Shown: in pieces, positions 36,681 to 45,685 of the stretch
How positions within the stretch are numbered: the stretch's first letter is position 1
Layout: each line of letters starts with the position of its first letter
Source of the DNA: MR-S7 sp000400995
GTDB taxonomy: Bacteria > Pseudomonadota > Gammaproteobacteria > Burkholderiales > Burkholderiaceae_C
Length of the DNA: 64,000 nucleotides
Reading direction: 5' to 3'
Assembly: GCF_045291395.1 (NCBI RefSeq)
Contig: NZ_CP152342.1
Span: 2,852,001 to 2,916,000 of the forward strand
Notes under the pieces: model-generated
Databases searched by the model: none
Told to the model about the DNA's origin: nothing
The model's input: only the letters and a program-made list of their open reading frames with translations
Position numbers and translations under genes: made by a program

Positions 36681-38029
36681 GGCGCCTGCGTGAAAAGCGC
36701 GGCCACGGCCCGCGGGCTGGAGGCGAACCACGCATGGAAGTAGCTCGCACGGATGCTGCCGTGGCGGTAGACGGGCTCGTCCACGGCGTCTTCGCCGGGC
36801 CGCCGGGTGTGGGCGCAGGCGGTGGCCGGGCTGTCGGTGGTGCTGTAGTGGAAGGTGTGGCCGCGCAGCGCCTGCGCGCCATCCACGCCCTCGAGCGGCA
36901 CTTCGCGCGGCCCCAGCGCCGCCAGCCGCCGGCGCATCGCGGCGCGGCCCGGCAGCAGGCCCCACATCGGCACGCTGCGGCCATCGGCCAGCGTGAGCGA
37001 CTCCAGCAACGCCAGCATGCCGCCGCACTCGGCCCACACGGGCCGGCCTGCCCCCACGTGCGCGCGCAGGGCCTCGCGCAGGGCCGTGTTCGCGGCCAGC
37101 GTGTCGGCATGCAATTCAGGGTATCCGCCGGGCAGCCACACGGCGTCGCAGGCGGGCAGCGGGTCGCCGCGCAGCGGGGCAAAGAGGGCCACCCGCGCGC
37201 CCAGGCTGCGCAGGGTGTCCAGGTTGGCGTCGTAGACGAAGCAGAAGGCCGCGTCCTGCGCCACGGCCACGGTGCGGCCGGCGAGCAGCGGCGGCACGGG
37301 CGTTGGCTGCAAGGGCGCGGCGAAGTCCACGGCAAAGCGCTGCAGCGCCTGCAGATCCATGCGGCCCAGCGGCGTGGCGGCCAGCGCGTCGGCGGCCGCA
37401 TCGAGGCGCGGCAGGGCATCGGGCAGCTCCTGTGCGCCCACCAGGCCCAGGTGCCGCTCGGGCAGGAGGCCACCAGGCTCCCCCGTACCCGCAGCGGCAT
37501 CCGTGAGGCGTGGCAGGGCGCCCAGCCAGTCGGCGCCGTCCCGTAGCCCGGCGCGCAGCATGTCCGCGTGGCGCTCGCCCGCCACGCGGTTGGCCAGCAC
37601 GCCGGCCCAGGGCAGGTCCGCCCAGTAGTGGCGCAGCCCGTGCACGACGGCACCCAGCGTGCCGGCCATGGCACCGGCATCGACCACTGCCAGCACGGGC
37701 ATACCGAAGCGCCGCGCCAGCGCGGCCACGCTGTGCTCGCCGTCGAACAGGCCCATCACCCCTTCGACCAGCAGCAGGTCCGCCTGCGCGGCGGCTTGCG
37801 CCAGGCGCTGCGCGCAGTCGGCCTCGCCGGTCATCCACAGGTCGAGCTGGTGCACTGGCGCGCCGCTGGCGAGCTGGTGCCAGTGGGGATCGAGGTAGTC
37901 CGGCCCACACTTGAAAACGCGCACGCGCCGGCCCTGGCGTGCATGCAGGCGCGCCAGGGCGGCGGTGACGGTGGTCTTGCCCTGGCCCGAGGCGGGCGCG
38001 GCGATGACCAGTGCGGGGCAGCGGGCCAT
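36677..38029 (-). CDS. cobB: Cobyrinic acid a,c-diamide synthase
   Basis: This 450-residue glutamine-dependent amidotransferase acts on carboxyls a and c of cobyrinate or hydrogenobyrinate (CbiA/CobB). The ATP loop is VIAAPASGQGKTTVTAAL at residue 8, FKCGPDYLDPHWH follows, and the glutaminase nucleophile is in WAECGGMLALLESL near residue 335 with GHTFHYS later. It follows btuB by six bases. Its presence without corrin-ring genes in view suggests it amidates salvaged or elsewhere-made precursors. Confidence 0.95.
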   Translation of the reverse strand: MARCPALVIAAPASGQGKTTVTAALARLHARQGRRVRVFKCGPDYLDPHWHQLASGAPVHQLDLWMTGEADCAQRLAQAAAQADLLLVEGVMGLFDGEHSVAALARRFGMPVLAVVDAGAMAGTLGAVVHGLRHYWADLPWAGVLANRVAGERHADMLRAGLRDGADWLGALPRLTDAAAGTGEPGGLLPERHLGLVGAQELPDALPRLDAAADALAATPLGRMDLQALQRFAVDFAAPLQPTPVPPLLAGRTVAVAQDAAFCFVYDANLDTLRSLGARVALFAPLRGDPLPACDAVWLPGGYPELHADTLAANTALREALRAHVGAGRPVWAECGGMLALLESLTLADGRSVPMWGLLPGRAAMRRRLAALGPREVPLEGVDGAQALRGHTFHYSTTDSPATACAHTRRPGEDAVDEPVYRHGSIRASYFHAWFASSPRAVAALFTQAP

Positions 38030-38035
38030 GTCAGG

Positions 38036-39925
38036 TCAGCGCGGGGCCCACTTCAGGCCGACGTACACGGAGCGCCCCGGCGTCACATAGGTGCGCGCCA
38101 GCTGGTAATCCTTGTCGCCCAGGTTGTCCACGCGGGCGAGCAGCGTGAAGTCGCGCGCCACCTGGGTGCTGGCATAGAGGTTGACAAGCGTGTAGCCGCC
38201 CAGCACCTGCGTGTTGGTCGCGTTCTCGAAACGCTGGCCCGAGGCCTGCACCTCGGCGCCCAGCGTCCAGCCGGCCAGCTGCGTATCGGCGCCGAAGGTG
38301 GCATGGCGCTTGGCGCGGCGCTGCAGCTGCTTGCCGGTGGTGAGGTCCTTGGGGTTCTGCAGGTCGATGGAGCCGCGCAGCGTCACGCCGCCGATGCGGT
38401 GGCCCGCGGAGAGAGTGACGCCCTTGTATTCAGCGCGGCCCACGCTGTTGTAGCAGCCGAATGCCTGGTTGCAGGCCGTGTAGCCGCTGTCGAAGACGAT
38501 CAGGTCGCTCACGCGGTTGCGGTAAGCCACCACGCCCGCATAGCTGGCGCCGCTCGCGTAGCGCAGGCCCAGTTCGACGTTGCGGCCTGTCTCGGGCTTC
38601 AGGCTGGGATCGCCGTAGATGCTGAAGCGCTGGTACAGCGTGGGGGCGCGGAAGGCCGTTCCAGCCGATGCCGTGGCACGCAGCGTGGGCGTGATCGCGT
38701 AGCCATAGGCCACGCTGCCCGTGTTCTTGCTGCCGAACTCGCTGTCGGAGTCATGGCGCACGTTGAGCTGCAGGGTGTGGCCGCCCGCGTTGAAGCCGTA
38801 GCCCAGGGCCAGCGCGTCCTGCGAGCGGTCGCGGTCGATGGGGGCATTGGCCAACTCGTCCTCGCGGCGCTCCAGCGCGGCGGTGAACAGGTGCGCGCCC
38901 AGGCGGTATTCGTTCTGCCACAGGTAGCCGCGCAGGTGCGTGCGGGTGAGGTAGTAGGCAGGCGTGGTTTCGTACCGGCTGACCGAGTCCGTGACCGACA
39001 CGCGCGAGCTGAACGCATCCGTCCACTTGGCCGACCAGGTGAGGCCCGCCGTGTGCATGCGGTTGTCGTTCTGGTCGTTCTCGGGGTTGGCCGGGGTGTA
39101 TTTGGAGCCGTCGTAGCCCGACTTCATCTCGTTGGCCAGCAGCGTGGCGTCGAGCCGATGGGCGGTATTGATCTGGAAACCCAGGCGCGCATTGCCCGCC
39201 GTGGCGCGGTAGCCGTCCTTGTCGGGGTTGTGGCCCGCGTTGTCGCGGATGTCGTAGCCGTCGCTGCGCTCGTGGCTGATGCCCAGCGCGTAGTCGAAGG
39301 CGCCCGCCGCGCCGCTCACGCCCGCTTCGATCTTGCGCAGGTTGTGCGAGCCCAGGCCCACGCCCACGTAGGGCGCCGCCGGGCCCTCGCCCTTCTTAGT
39401 GAAGAGCTGGATCACGCCGCCCATGGCGTCCGAGCCGTAGACAGCAGCGGCCGGGCCGCGCAGCACCTCGATGCGGTCGATCTGCGACAGCGGGATCTGC
39501 TCCCACACGGCGCCGCCGGTGGACTGCGAGTCCACGCGCACGCCGTCGATGTACACGGCGGTGAAGCGCCCCTCGGCGCCGCGCATGAACACATTGGACG
39601 AATTGCCTACGCCGCCGTTGCGCGTGATCTCCACGCCCGGCAGGCGCGCCAGCAGGTCCACCAGGCCGGTGGCGCCCGCGGTGTCGATGGTCTCGCGGTC
39701 CACGATGGAAACGTCCGCCACGATGTCGGTCAGCGGCTGCTCGGTGCGGGTGGCGGTGATCACGACTTCATTCAGGGAAGGGGCGCGCAGATTCTGCGCC
39801 ACCAGCACGCCACCCTCCTGGGCCTGCGCCGCACAGGTCACCATGGCCGCCAGGGCCAAGGCCGAATAGCGCAGGTGCGCACGCGCGGGCGCTGCGGCGC
39901 ACTCGCGGAAAGACCGATTCATCAT
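38036..39925 (-). CDS. btuB: TonB-dependent outer-membrane cobalamin receptor
   Basis: This 629-residue outer-membrane receptor imports B12. A signal peptide ends near QAQEGG. The TonB box is around LNEVVITATR and the plug domain has GLVDLLARLPGVEI, FMRGAEGRF and RIEVLRGPAAAVYGSDAMGG. A 22-strand beta-barrel follows, ending in YVGLKWAPR. Two ATGs stand in tandem at 39925 and 39922, and no clear ribosome site precedes them. It is the first gene behind the cobalamin riboswitch and heads the 14-gene operon. Confidence 0.95.
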   Translation of the reverse strand: MMNRSFRECAAAPARAHLRYSALALAAMVTCAAQAQEGGVLVAQNLRAPSLNEVVITATRTEQPLTDIVADVSIVDRETIDTAGATGLVDLLARLPGVEITRNGGVGNSSNVFMRGAEGRFTAVYIDGVRVDSQSTGGAVWEQIPLSQIDRIEVLRGPAAAVYGSDAMGGVIQLFTKKGEGPAAPYVGVGLGSHNLRKIEAGVSGAAGAFDYALGISHERSDGYDIRDNAGHNPDKDGYRATAGNARLGFQINTAHRLDATLLANEMKSGYDGSKYTPANPENDQNDNRMHTAGLTWSAKWTDAFSSRVSVTDSVSRYETTPAYYLTRTHLRGYLWQNEYRLGAHLFTAALERREDELANAPIDRDRSQDALALGYGFNAGGHTLQLNVRHDSDSEFGSKNTGSVAYGYAITPTLRATASAGTAFRAPTLYQRFSIYGDPSLKPETGRNVELGLRYASGASYAGVVAYRNRVSDLIVFDSGYTACNQAFGCYNSVGRAEYKGVTLSAGHRIGGVTLRGSIDLQNPKDLTTGKQLQRRAKRHATFGADTQLAGWTLGAEVQASGQRFENATNTQVLGGYTLVNLYASTQVARDFTLLARVDNLGDKDYQLARTYVTPGRSVYVGLKWAPR

Positions 39926-39984
39926 AGGAAAAATTACTGCTAGGTAACCCGTGCCAGCTTCCCCGCCAGCGTTGGGTGATACAG

Positions 39985-40014
39985 CCGCGTGCGCCTTTTT
40001 GCAGGCGCACACGG
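39985..40014 (-). promoter_or_regulatory. Hairpin between riboswitch and btuB (possible expression platform)
   Basis: On the minus strand CCGTGTGCGCCT and AGGCGCACGCGG form a 12-bp stem (one G-T pair) with a six-base loop. It is 11 bases after the riboswitch aptamer and about 60 bases before btuB. No T tract follows, so it may act through Rho or on translation rather than as an intrinsic terminator. Confidence 0.55.
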
Positions 40015-40024
40015 CCACCATGTT

Positions 40025-40222
40025 GGCCGGTATCCGGGCTGGCGGAACAGCTTCCATGGCCTTCCCAGGGGCTTGTTCAAGGCACCCAGTGGCGTGTGTA
40101 TGAAAGTGGAGCCGGCGTGCGACTCATCCGCTGACCGTTGCGGGGGCAGCGCAGGCACAGGACACGCTCCATGGCGGAGGCGCCTTCCCTGCTTCCCGTT
40201 GAACTGCGGCATGCGAACCACG
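40025..40222 (-). promoter_or_regulatory. Cobalamin riboswitch
   Basis: The minus strand shows the conserved parts of the B12 aptamer in order: AACGGGAAGCAGGGAAGG, GCTGCCCCCGCAACGGTC (the B12-box-like core), GCCACTGG, CTGGGAAGGC and finally CCAGCCCGGATACCGGCC, which is the 3' landmark (AGCCxGGAxACCxGCC). It lies immediately upstream of btuB and should reduce expression of the whole uptake and salvage operon when adenosyl- or methylcobalamin is plentiful. Limits are approximate. The remaining bases to 40286 would hold the operon promoter and the divergent promoter for the coiled-coil gene; I see no clear motif there. Confidence 0.93.
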
Positions 40223-40286
40223 CCGCGAGCACCAACGCGTGTAATTTTACGTTGCCCGGCGACGCCGTCCCTACAATCGGCGGCGT

Positions 40287-40508
40287 ATGGCCCACCCCTC
40301 CTCCCTCGATCAGATCGCCGAGCGCGTCGAGCGCTTGCTGCTGCGCCATGCGGAGCTGCAGCGCACCAACACGCTGCTGGCGCAGCAGGTCATGGCGCTC
40401 ACGCAGGAGCGCGACTCCCTCCAATCCCGCCTGCAGGCCGCCCGCGCGCGCGTGGACGCACTGCTTGACCGCCTGCCCCCTGCTTCCGAGACGAAGGACG
40501 CGCCATGA
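40287..40508 (+). CDS. Small coiled-coil protein upstream of zapA (TIGR02449-like)
   Basis: This 73-residue protein is mainly one helix with heptad leucines (QIAERVERLLLRHAELQ, then LLAQQVMALTQERDSLQSRL), predicted to form a coiled coil. Small proteins of this kind precede zapA in many proteobacteria and look similar to ZapB, but a division role is inferred only from context. It overlaps zapA by four bases, so translation is coupled. Confidence 0.8.
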   Translation: MAHPSSLDQIAERVERLLLRHAELQRTNTLLAQQVMALTQERDSLQSRLQAARARVDALLDRLPPASETKDAP

Positions 40509-40846
40509 AGCAAATCGAGGTCCAGATCCTGCAGCAAAGCTATGTGCTGGCCTGCCCCGAAGGGCAGGAGGCCCGCCTGCTGGACGCCGTGGAGCGCGTG
40601 GACACGGCCATGACCCGTATCCGCGACGCGGGCAAGGTACGCGCGCGCGAGCGCATCGCGGTGCTGGCTGCCCTCAACCTGGCATTCGAGCTGGCCGACC
40701 GGGAAGCCCTGTCCGCCGCGGCGCAGTCCGTTGCGCGGGCCAGCGCCGCGCCAACCGGCACGGATGAAGCCGCCGGCGACGAACGCGTGCAGCAGTTGCT
40801 GCTGCGCCTGGACGAAGCCCTGGGTGACGACGGGCGACTCTTGTAA
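40505..40846 (+). CDS. zapA: Cell division protein ZapA
   Basis: This 113-residue protein binds and bundles FtsZ at midcell. The N-terminal ZapA fold starts MKQIEVQILQQSYVLACPEG, with RVDTAMTRIRDAGKVRARERIAV at about residues 30-52 and a C-terminal coiled coil. The middle (about residues 78-92) has an Ala/Thr-rich insertion and is less conserved. It is followed by 6S RNA, the usual order in proteobacteria. Confidence 0.95.
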   Translation: MKQIEVQILQQSYVLACPEGQEARLLDAVERVDTAMTRIRDAGKVRARERIAVLAALNLAFELADREALSAAAQSVARASAAPTGTDEAAGDERVQQLLLRLDEALGDDGRLL

Positions 40847-40899
40847 GCATTCCCTGAAGAGGTCCCCAACCCGGACTCGCGGCCTTACAATGGAACCGT

Positions 40900-41066
40900 C
40901 TGCAGTGCTGCCGGACTTTATATTTCCTTGAACCAATGCTCATTGAGCACGGGCTTGGTACATTGCCTGGTGAGCGTGATCATCTCGCGTCAGATGAACC
41001 CAACGCCTGGCTGCCCTCGCCCACCTGAACCCCCGGTTCAGGATGCCGGTCCGGTGGCATTTGCAG
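40900..41066 (+). ncRNA. ssrS: 6S RNA
   Basis: The ends pair as a long closing stem: CTGCAGTGCTGCCGGAC at 40900 with GTCCGGTGGCATTTGCAG at the 3' end. Inside, CACCTGAACC-CCC-GGTTCAGG near 41018-41043 matches the conserved 3' hairpin of 6S RNA, and GGTGAGCGTGATC corresponds to the central arm. A TACAAT -10 box lies at 40886-40891, about nine bases upstream. 6S RNA binds the housekeeping sigma factor RNA polymerase as a promoter mimic in stationary phase. The usual downstream gene (ygfA) is not here; a minus-strand gene ends at 41103 instead. Confidence 0.88.
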
Positions 41067-41102
41067 ACACCCTCTTCCTGTGCCCATGACGCAGGGCACG
41101 CA

Positions 41103-43550
41103 TCAGACCTCACCCCCCGCCAGCAAGCCAGAAGCGCCCCACTGCCGCGCCAGCAGAGCGCGAAAGTCGGCCATCGGCAAGGCGGGCGCGCACAGGAATC
41201 CCTGGTAGCAGTCGCAGTCCATCTCACGCAACGCGAGCCGCTGCTGCTCGGTTTCCACGCCCTCCGCGAGAACTTCGATGCGCAGCGCGCGGCCCATGCT
41301 GGCGATGGCGCGCACGATCGCCCGGTCACCCTCGTCGCCGGGCAGGCCGCTCACGAACGACTTGTCGATCTTGAGCTTGTGGATGTCCAGCTTCTTGAGA
41401 TAGGCCAGGCTGGAATAGCCGGTTCCGAAGTCGTCAATGGACAGACGCACGCCCAATTGCGACAAGGCATGGAGCAGTTGCTCCATCTCCAGCGCATCCT
41501 GCAGCAGGATGGTTTCCGTCAGTTCCAGCTCCAGTTGGTCCGGCGGAAGGCCGCATTCGTCCAGCAGGCCGGTCACGCGCTCCACGAAGCCGGGCTGGCG
41601 GAACTCCAGTGCCGAGACATTGACCGACACCGGCAGCGGCACGCCGCATCGCCGCCAGCGGGCCGCTTCCCGGATGGCCTGTTCCATGACCCATGCCCCC
41701 AGCGTGACGATGTAGCCGGACTCCTCTGCCAGCGGAATGAACACGCTGGGCGATACCGCGCCCAATTCAGGGTCGGTCCACCGGACCAGCGCCTCAGCGC
41801 CCACGATGCGTCCGTCCGCCATGCCCACCTGGGGCTGGTAGTGCACGGCCATGTGCCCCTGCCCGAGGGCCTGCCGCATCGCGTGCTCCATCTTCATGCG
41901 CGACAGCAGATGGGCATTCATCTGCGGCTGGTAGAAGCCGTAGCTGCCGCGTCCGCGCTCCTTGACGCGGTACATGGCCGTGTCCGCCTGCTTGATGAGG
42001 TCGTCCAGCGTCATGCCGTCGCGGGGATACAAGGCCATGCCGATGCTGCACTGGATCGAGAACCCCAGCTCATCGAGCATGAACGGGCTCGCCATCTCGT
42101 CCAGCACACGCCGCGCTACGGCCTCTGCCACCACCGCATCGGCATCGTGCAGGTAGATGACGAATTCATCGCCTCCCAGGCGGCAGAGCATGTCTGACTG
42201 GCGCAGGCAGTCCTGCAGCCGCCTCGCCACGAGCTGCAGCACCCGGTCTCCGAACGGGTGCCCCATGGAGTCATTGATGATCTTGAAGCGGTCGAGGTCC
42301 AGGAAAAGGATCGCAAAGCCGCCGCCGCGCGTGCTCACGCCGTCGATGGCCGCCATGACCCGCTGCCCCAGCAGCAGCCGGTTCGGCAAGCCCGTCAGCA
42401 CGTCGCGGTAGGCCAGCTCTTCGATGCGCCGCTGGGCTGCATGCTGCGAAGTGAGGTCGCGCATGAAGCCGATGCTCTGCGTGATGGCGCCCGCATCGTC
42501 GCGCAGCGCCACCCAGGACAGTTGCACGGCGCAGCGGCTGCCGTCCTGCCGGGCAAGGGCCAGTTCGCCTTCCCAGAACCCCCTGCGCGCCCACCCGTCC
42601 GCCACCCGGCCCATGAACGCATCGGCCTCGTCGTTCGGACACAGCAGGCTCTGGGCCGGGCGGCCTACCAGCGCCTGCGCGTCGGCTCCCAGCAGCCGCT
42701 CGCAGCCGGGATTGATGCGTGCGACGGCATGCTGCTCGTCCGCGATGAAGATGGCATCCAGGCTGGATTCGAACACCCGCGCCGCCAGGCGCAGGCCCGC
42801 CTGCACCTCCGCCTGCCGGGAAATGTCGCGGAAGGAGAACACGCGCCCGGCGGGCCGGCCTTTGATGAGCTGCGGCACGGAGCAGCGCTCGATCGTGGCG
42901 CCGTTGCGCAGATGCAGGACGTCCGTCGTTTCGAGCAGCGGCTCCAGCGCAATGGAAGCCAGGCGCGCCCGGTAGGCATCGCGGTCCAGCACCTGCGCTT
43001 CCATGTGCTCCCGGATGGCCGCATCGTCGCGCTGCACCAGCAGTTCGCGCGGTATGTGCCAGATCTGGGCCAGGCGCTGGTTGAAGGCACGCACCTCGCC
43101 GTGGAGGTTGCAGGTCAGCACACCGTCGGCCGCGGAATCGAGCGTCGCACGCAGCTCGGACAACAAGGTTTCCAGCTCGCGTTCGGAAGCCTCCTGCTCG
43201 GAGCGGTCGTACATCGTCAGCAGCAGCAAGCCTTCGTGGCCCACAAGGGCGAGCACGCGGCGCTCCACCGGCACCAGATGGCCGCTCCCCGCATGCCGGA
43301 CGCTGGTGCGGGAGTGGATGCCCCGCACGATGTCTTGCGCAGACTGGCTCCAGAAGATGTGGTCCTCGGGCGTCTCGGCCAACGCCTGCACCGCCATGCC
43401 CACCATGCTTCCCACCGGACGGCCTACAAGCCGCGCTGCCGCCTCGTTGGCGTGCAGGATGTCCAGCGCCTGTCCATCCACCACCCAGAGGGCGACGTCC
43501 AAGCCGTCGCACACCGCAGTCCAGGCTGCGAGGGAGAGGCGGCTGTCCAT
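41103..43550 (-). CDS. PAS-GGDEF-EAL cyclic-di-GMP protein
   Basis: This 815-residue cytoplasmic protein has several PAS domains in the first 380 residues, a GGDEF domain (CRLGGDEFVIYLHDAD near residue 455) and an EAL domain (GAEALVRWTDPELG near residue 580, then ELTETILLQD and IDDFGTGYSSLAYLKKLDIHKLKID). Both catalytic motifs are intact, so it may make and break c-di-GMP. No membrane helix is seen. PAS domains suggest control by a small ligand, redox or oxygen. The start at 43550 overlaps the HD-GYP stop by one base, so the two are one operon. Confidence 0.9.
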   Translation of the reverse strand: MDSRLSLAAWTAVCDGLDVALWVVDGQALDILHANEAAARLVGRPVGSMVGMAVQALAETPEDHIFWSQSAQDIVRGIHSRTSVRHAGSGHLVPVERRVLALVGHEGLLLLTMYDRSEQEASERELETLLSELRATLDSAADGVLTCNLHGEVRAFNQRLAQIWHIPRELLVQRDDAAIREHMEAQVLDRDAYRARLASIALEPLLETTDVLHLRNGATIERCSVPQLIKGRPAGRVFSFRDISRQAEVQAGLRLAARVFESSLDAIFIADEQHAVARINPGCERLLGADAQALVGRPAQSLLCPNDEADAFMGRVADGWARRGFWEGELALARQDGSRCAVQLSWVALRDDAGAITQSIGFMRDLTSQHAAQRRIEELAYRDVLTGLPNRLLLGQRVMAAIDGVSTRGGGFAILFLDLDRFKIINDSMGHPFGDRVLQLVARRLQDCLRQSDMLCRLGGDEFVIYLHDADAVVAEAVARRVLDEMASPFMLDELGFSIQCSIGMALYPRDGMTLDDLIKQADTAMYRVKERGRGSYGFYQPQMNAHLLSRMKMEHAMRQALGQGHMAVHYQPQVGMADGRIVGAEALVRWTDPELGAVSPSVFIPLAEESGYIVTLGAWVMEQAIREAARWRRCGVPLPVSVNVSALEFRQPGFVERVTGLLDECGLPPDQLELELTETILLQDALEMEQLLHALSQLGVRLSIDDFGTGYSSLAYLKKLDIHKLKIDKSFVSGLPGDEGDRAIVRAIASMGRALRIEVLAEGVETEQQRLALREMDCDCYQGFLCAPALPMADFRALLARQWGASGLLAGGEV

Positions 43551-44854
43551 CAAGCACCGTCCTCGCACCGCCGCGCATCCACGGCGCGCTCGAAGAAGTA
43601 GCAGATGCGCTGCTGCGGCGACAAGTAGTCGAGCGCTTCGCGGGGCAGCTGTTCCGGCTTGAGGCTGCGGCGTATGCCTTCGTCCGGATATGCAGCCAGA
43701 TCCATGGCCACGGCTTGCGACCGCGGCACCTTCGCGTCGAACGGCAACACGCAAGGCCGCAACGGGTGCAATGCATCGACCGAGACCACCAAAGCGAAGC
43801 GACCATCCGTCAGCTGAACCAGGGAGCCCGGTGGGTAGACCCCCATCATGCGGATGAAGGCGCCCAGCACCGTGGCATCAAAACACATCTTCTGCTGCGC
43901 GAAAATCTGCGACAGTGCTTCATGCGGTGTCAGCGCCTGCGCGCCATGCAACGGATTGCACAGGCGGTCGTAGCGATTGGCCAGCGCCACGATCTGCCCT
44001 CCCCGGCCCAGGTCGTCCGCCATGAGACGCAAGGGAAAGCCGCTGCCGTCCGCCATTTCATGGTGCTGGGCGATGGCGATGAGCACATCGCTGGCCAGCT
44101 CCATCCGCTGCCCCAGCTCCACCGAATGGCCGACATGCCCCTCATAACGCGAGAGATCGGCCGGCGTCAGCGAAGCTCCCGGCTCGCCGACGTGGGGAGG
44201 CAGCATGATCTTGCCCAAGTCATGGAGCAAGGCGGCTACGCCGACGTGGTGCAACTCCCTGGACTGCAGCCCTAGCGCCCGCCCCAGCAGCAATGCCAGC
44301 ACCATGACATTGACAGCATGCAGGGCCGGTCGCTCGCTGGGCACCTCGGCCAGCAAGCGGATCGCGCAATGCTCGGCGTCCAGCAGCTCGGCCACACAAC
44401 TGCCCACCAACGCGTCCACCTGCCTCCGTGCGTCAAGTGGGGAAACCAGAACCTGCGTGGACACCATGACATAGGTGTCCGTGGCTTCCCTGTAGCGCTG
44501 GCCGCAGCGCTGCAGCGACTCGCTTTGCTCCCGCCAGGCTCGCGTGCCGGAAAATGGGGCACTTGTGTCAAGGGATTGCTCTTGCGTACCGAAAGCACCC
44601 GCAGGATCGGGCACCGCCGTTTCTGCACCATCCCTTTGCAAGCCCGATCTGGCGGGTACCTCGGGCACTGGCTGGCTTTTGGCGGGCACATAGCGCACCT
44701 GCTTCAGTCCCAGCTCTCTCAGGGTGTGAATTTGCTCTTGCGAGGACACCCGGAAGCTGCTCATCGGGAAAGGATGGTTCATCCACCCCAGGTCGAGCTG
44801 GATGAACATGCCCACACGGAGCTGGTCGATGTCGATCAGGACGGATTGGTTCAC
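43550..44854 (-). CDS. DUF3391/HD-GYP c-di-GMP phosphodiesterase
   Basis: This 434-residue protein has an N-terminal DUF3391 domain (LRVGMFIQLDLGWMNHPFPM) and an HD-GYP domain. The HD pair is ALLHDLGKIMLPPHV near residue 210; the GYP motif appears as HHEMADGSGFPLRL near residue 265, with phenylalanine in place of tyrosine. It probably degrades c-di-GMP to GMP. The start is a GTG at 44854. It lies upstream of the GGDEF-EAL gene. The 100-base gap to the next gene shows nothing clear. Confidence 0.9.
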   Translation of the reverse strand: MNQSVLIDIDQLRVGMFIQLDLGWMNHPFPMSSFRVSSQEQIHTLRELGLKQVRYVPAKSQPVPEVPARSGLQRDGAETAVPDPAGAFGTQEQSLDTSAPFSGTRAWREQSESLQRCGQRYREATDTYVMVSTQVLVSPLDARRQVDALVGSCVAELLDAEHCAIRLLAEVPSERPALHAVNVMVLALLLGRALGLQSRELHHVGVAALLHDLGKIMLPPHVGEPGASLTPADLSRYEGHVGHSVELGQRMELASDVLIAIAQHHEMADGSGFPLRLMADDLGRGGQIVALANRYDRLCNPLHGAQALTPHEALSQIFAQQKMCFDATVLGAFIRMMGVYPPGSLVQLTDGRFALVVSVDALHPLRPCVLPFDAKVPRSQAVAMDLAAYPDEGIRRSLKPEQLPREALDYLSPQQRICYFFERAVDARRCEDGA

Positions 44855-44955
44855 TTCACGGAGCGCAGGCAGCTCGCTTTGATTGAACCATTATCATCAG
44901 TTACGGCAGCTTTAGAGTTGTTACAAATAGTAGGCGACAGCCGCCGATGCAACAC

Positions 44956-45682
44956 TCAGCTCACGCACCAGGGGGCCGGCTGTCCGTGGACTACGTCCAT
45001 CCATAGGGCCCATGCCCCCATGGTCAGGAGCACCGCGCCGGCCAACCGCGTCCCCCAGCTTCCGCGCAGCGCGTTCAGCCGCTCGCGCAACCGGCTCCAT
45101 GCCCAAGGGCCGGCGACCAGCCACAAACCGCTGCCGATTCCGAACAGCACCATGCACGCAGCCCCGTTGGCCACACTGCCGCTCAGTGCGGCCATGAGCA
45201 ATGCGGTATACAGCAGGCCGCAAGGCAGCAGGGCCCAGGCGACTCCCGCAGCAAACACCCCTCCAGGCTTGGATACGAGAGGCTTGGTTTTGGCCCATAC
45301 GCGGCGACCAGCGGCTTCGATCCACGCGGGCTGGCGCGCCTGCAGCACCATCAGCGCCCCCCAGGCCAGGATCATCACATGCATCATCGTCCACGCTGGG
45401 CGCAGCGCAGGGCTGAACTGGCTCAGCCACGCCAGGCGCTCCATTGCCAGCGCAGCCATGGCTCCCGCCGCACCGTAGCCAACGAGCCGCCCCAAGTGGA
45501 ATCCCAGCAGGCGCCCCCTGCCCCGGCGCTTGTGCGAGACCCACTGGACCGCCTGCTCCGAGGCCTGTGGCTTTCCCCCCTTGCCCCGTCAATGCGCCGC
45601 AAGGAGCCGCGCACATGACAAGGCAGTGCGCCCCGCCCGTGATGCCCATGAGCAATGCCGTGGAGGCCAGGGCCAGCAGCAT
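44956..45682 (-). CDS. Sulfite exporter TauE/SafE family membrane protein (one frame break)
   Basis: If one extra base is removed, the protein has about 241 residues with six or so membrane helices. It starts MLLALASTALLMGITGGAHC and has FHLGRLVGYGAAGAMAALA after the break, and GVAWALLPCGLLYTALLMAAL, all typical of the short TauE/SafE proteins found with cytochrome oxidase genes. The break is at a CCCCCC run, 45575-45580; removing one C gives GGKPQASEQAVQW and a normal sequence. The family may export sulfur compounds or handle metals; the cbb3 context suggests an assembly role. It starts three bases after hemN ends. Confidence 0.82.
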
Positions 45683-45685
45683 GGA

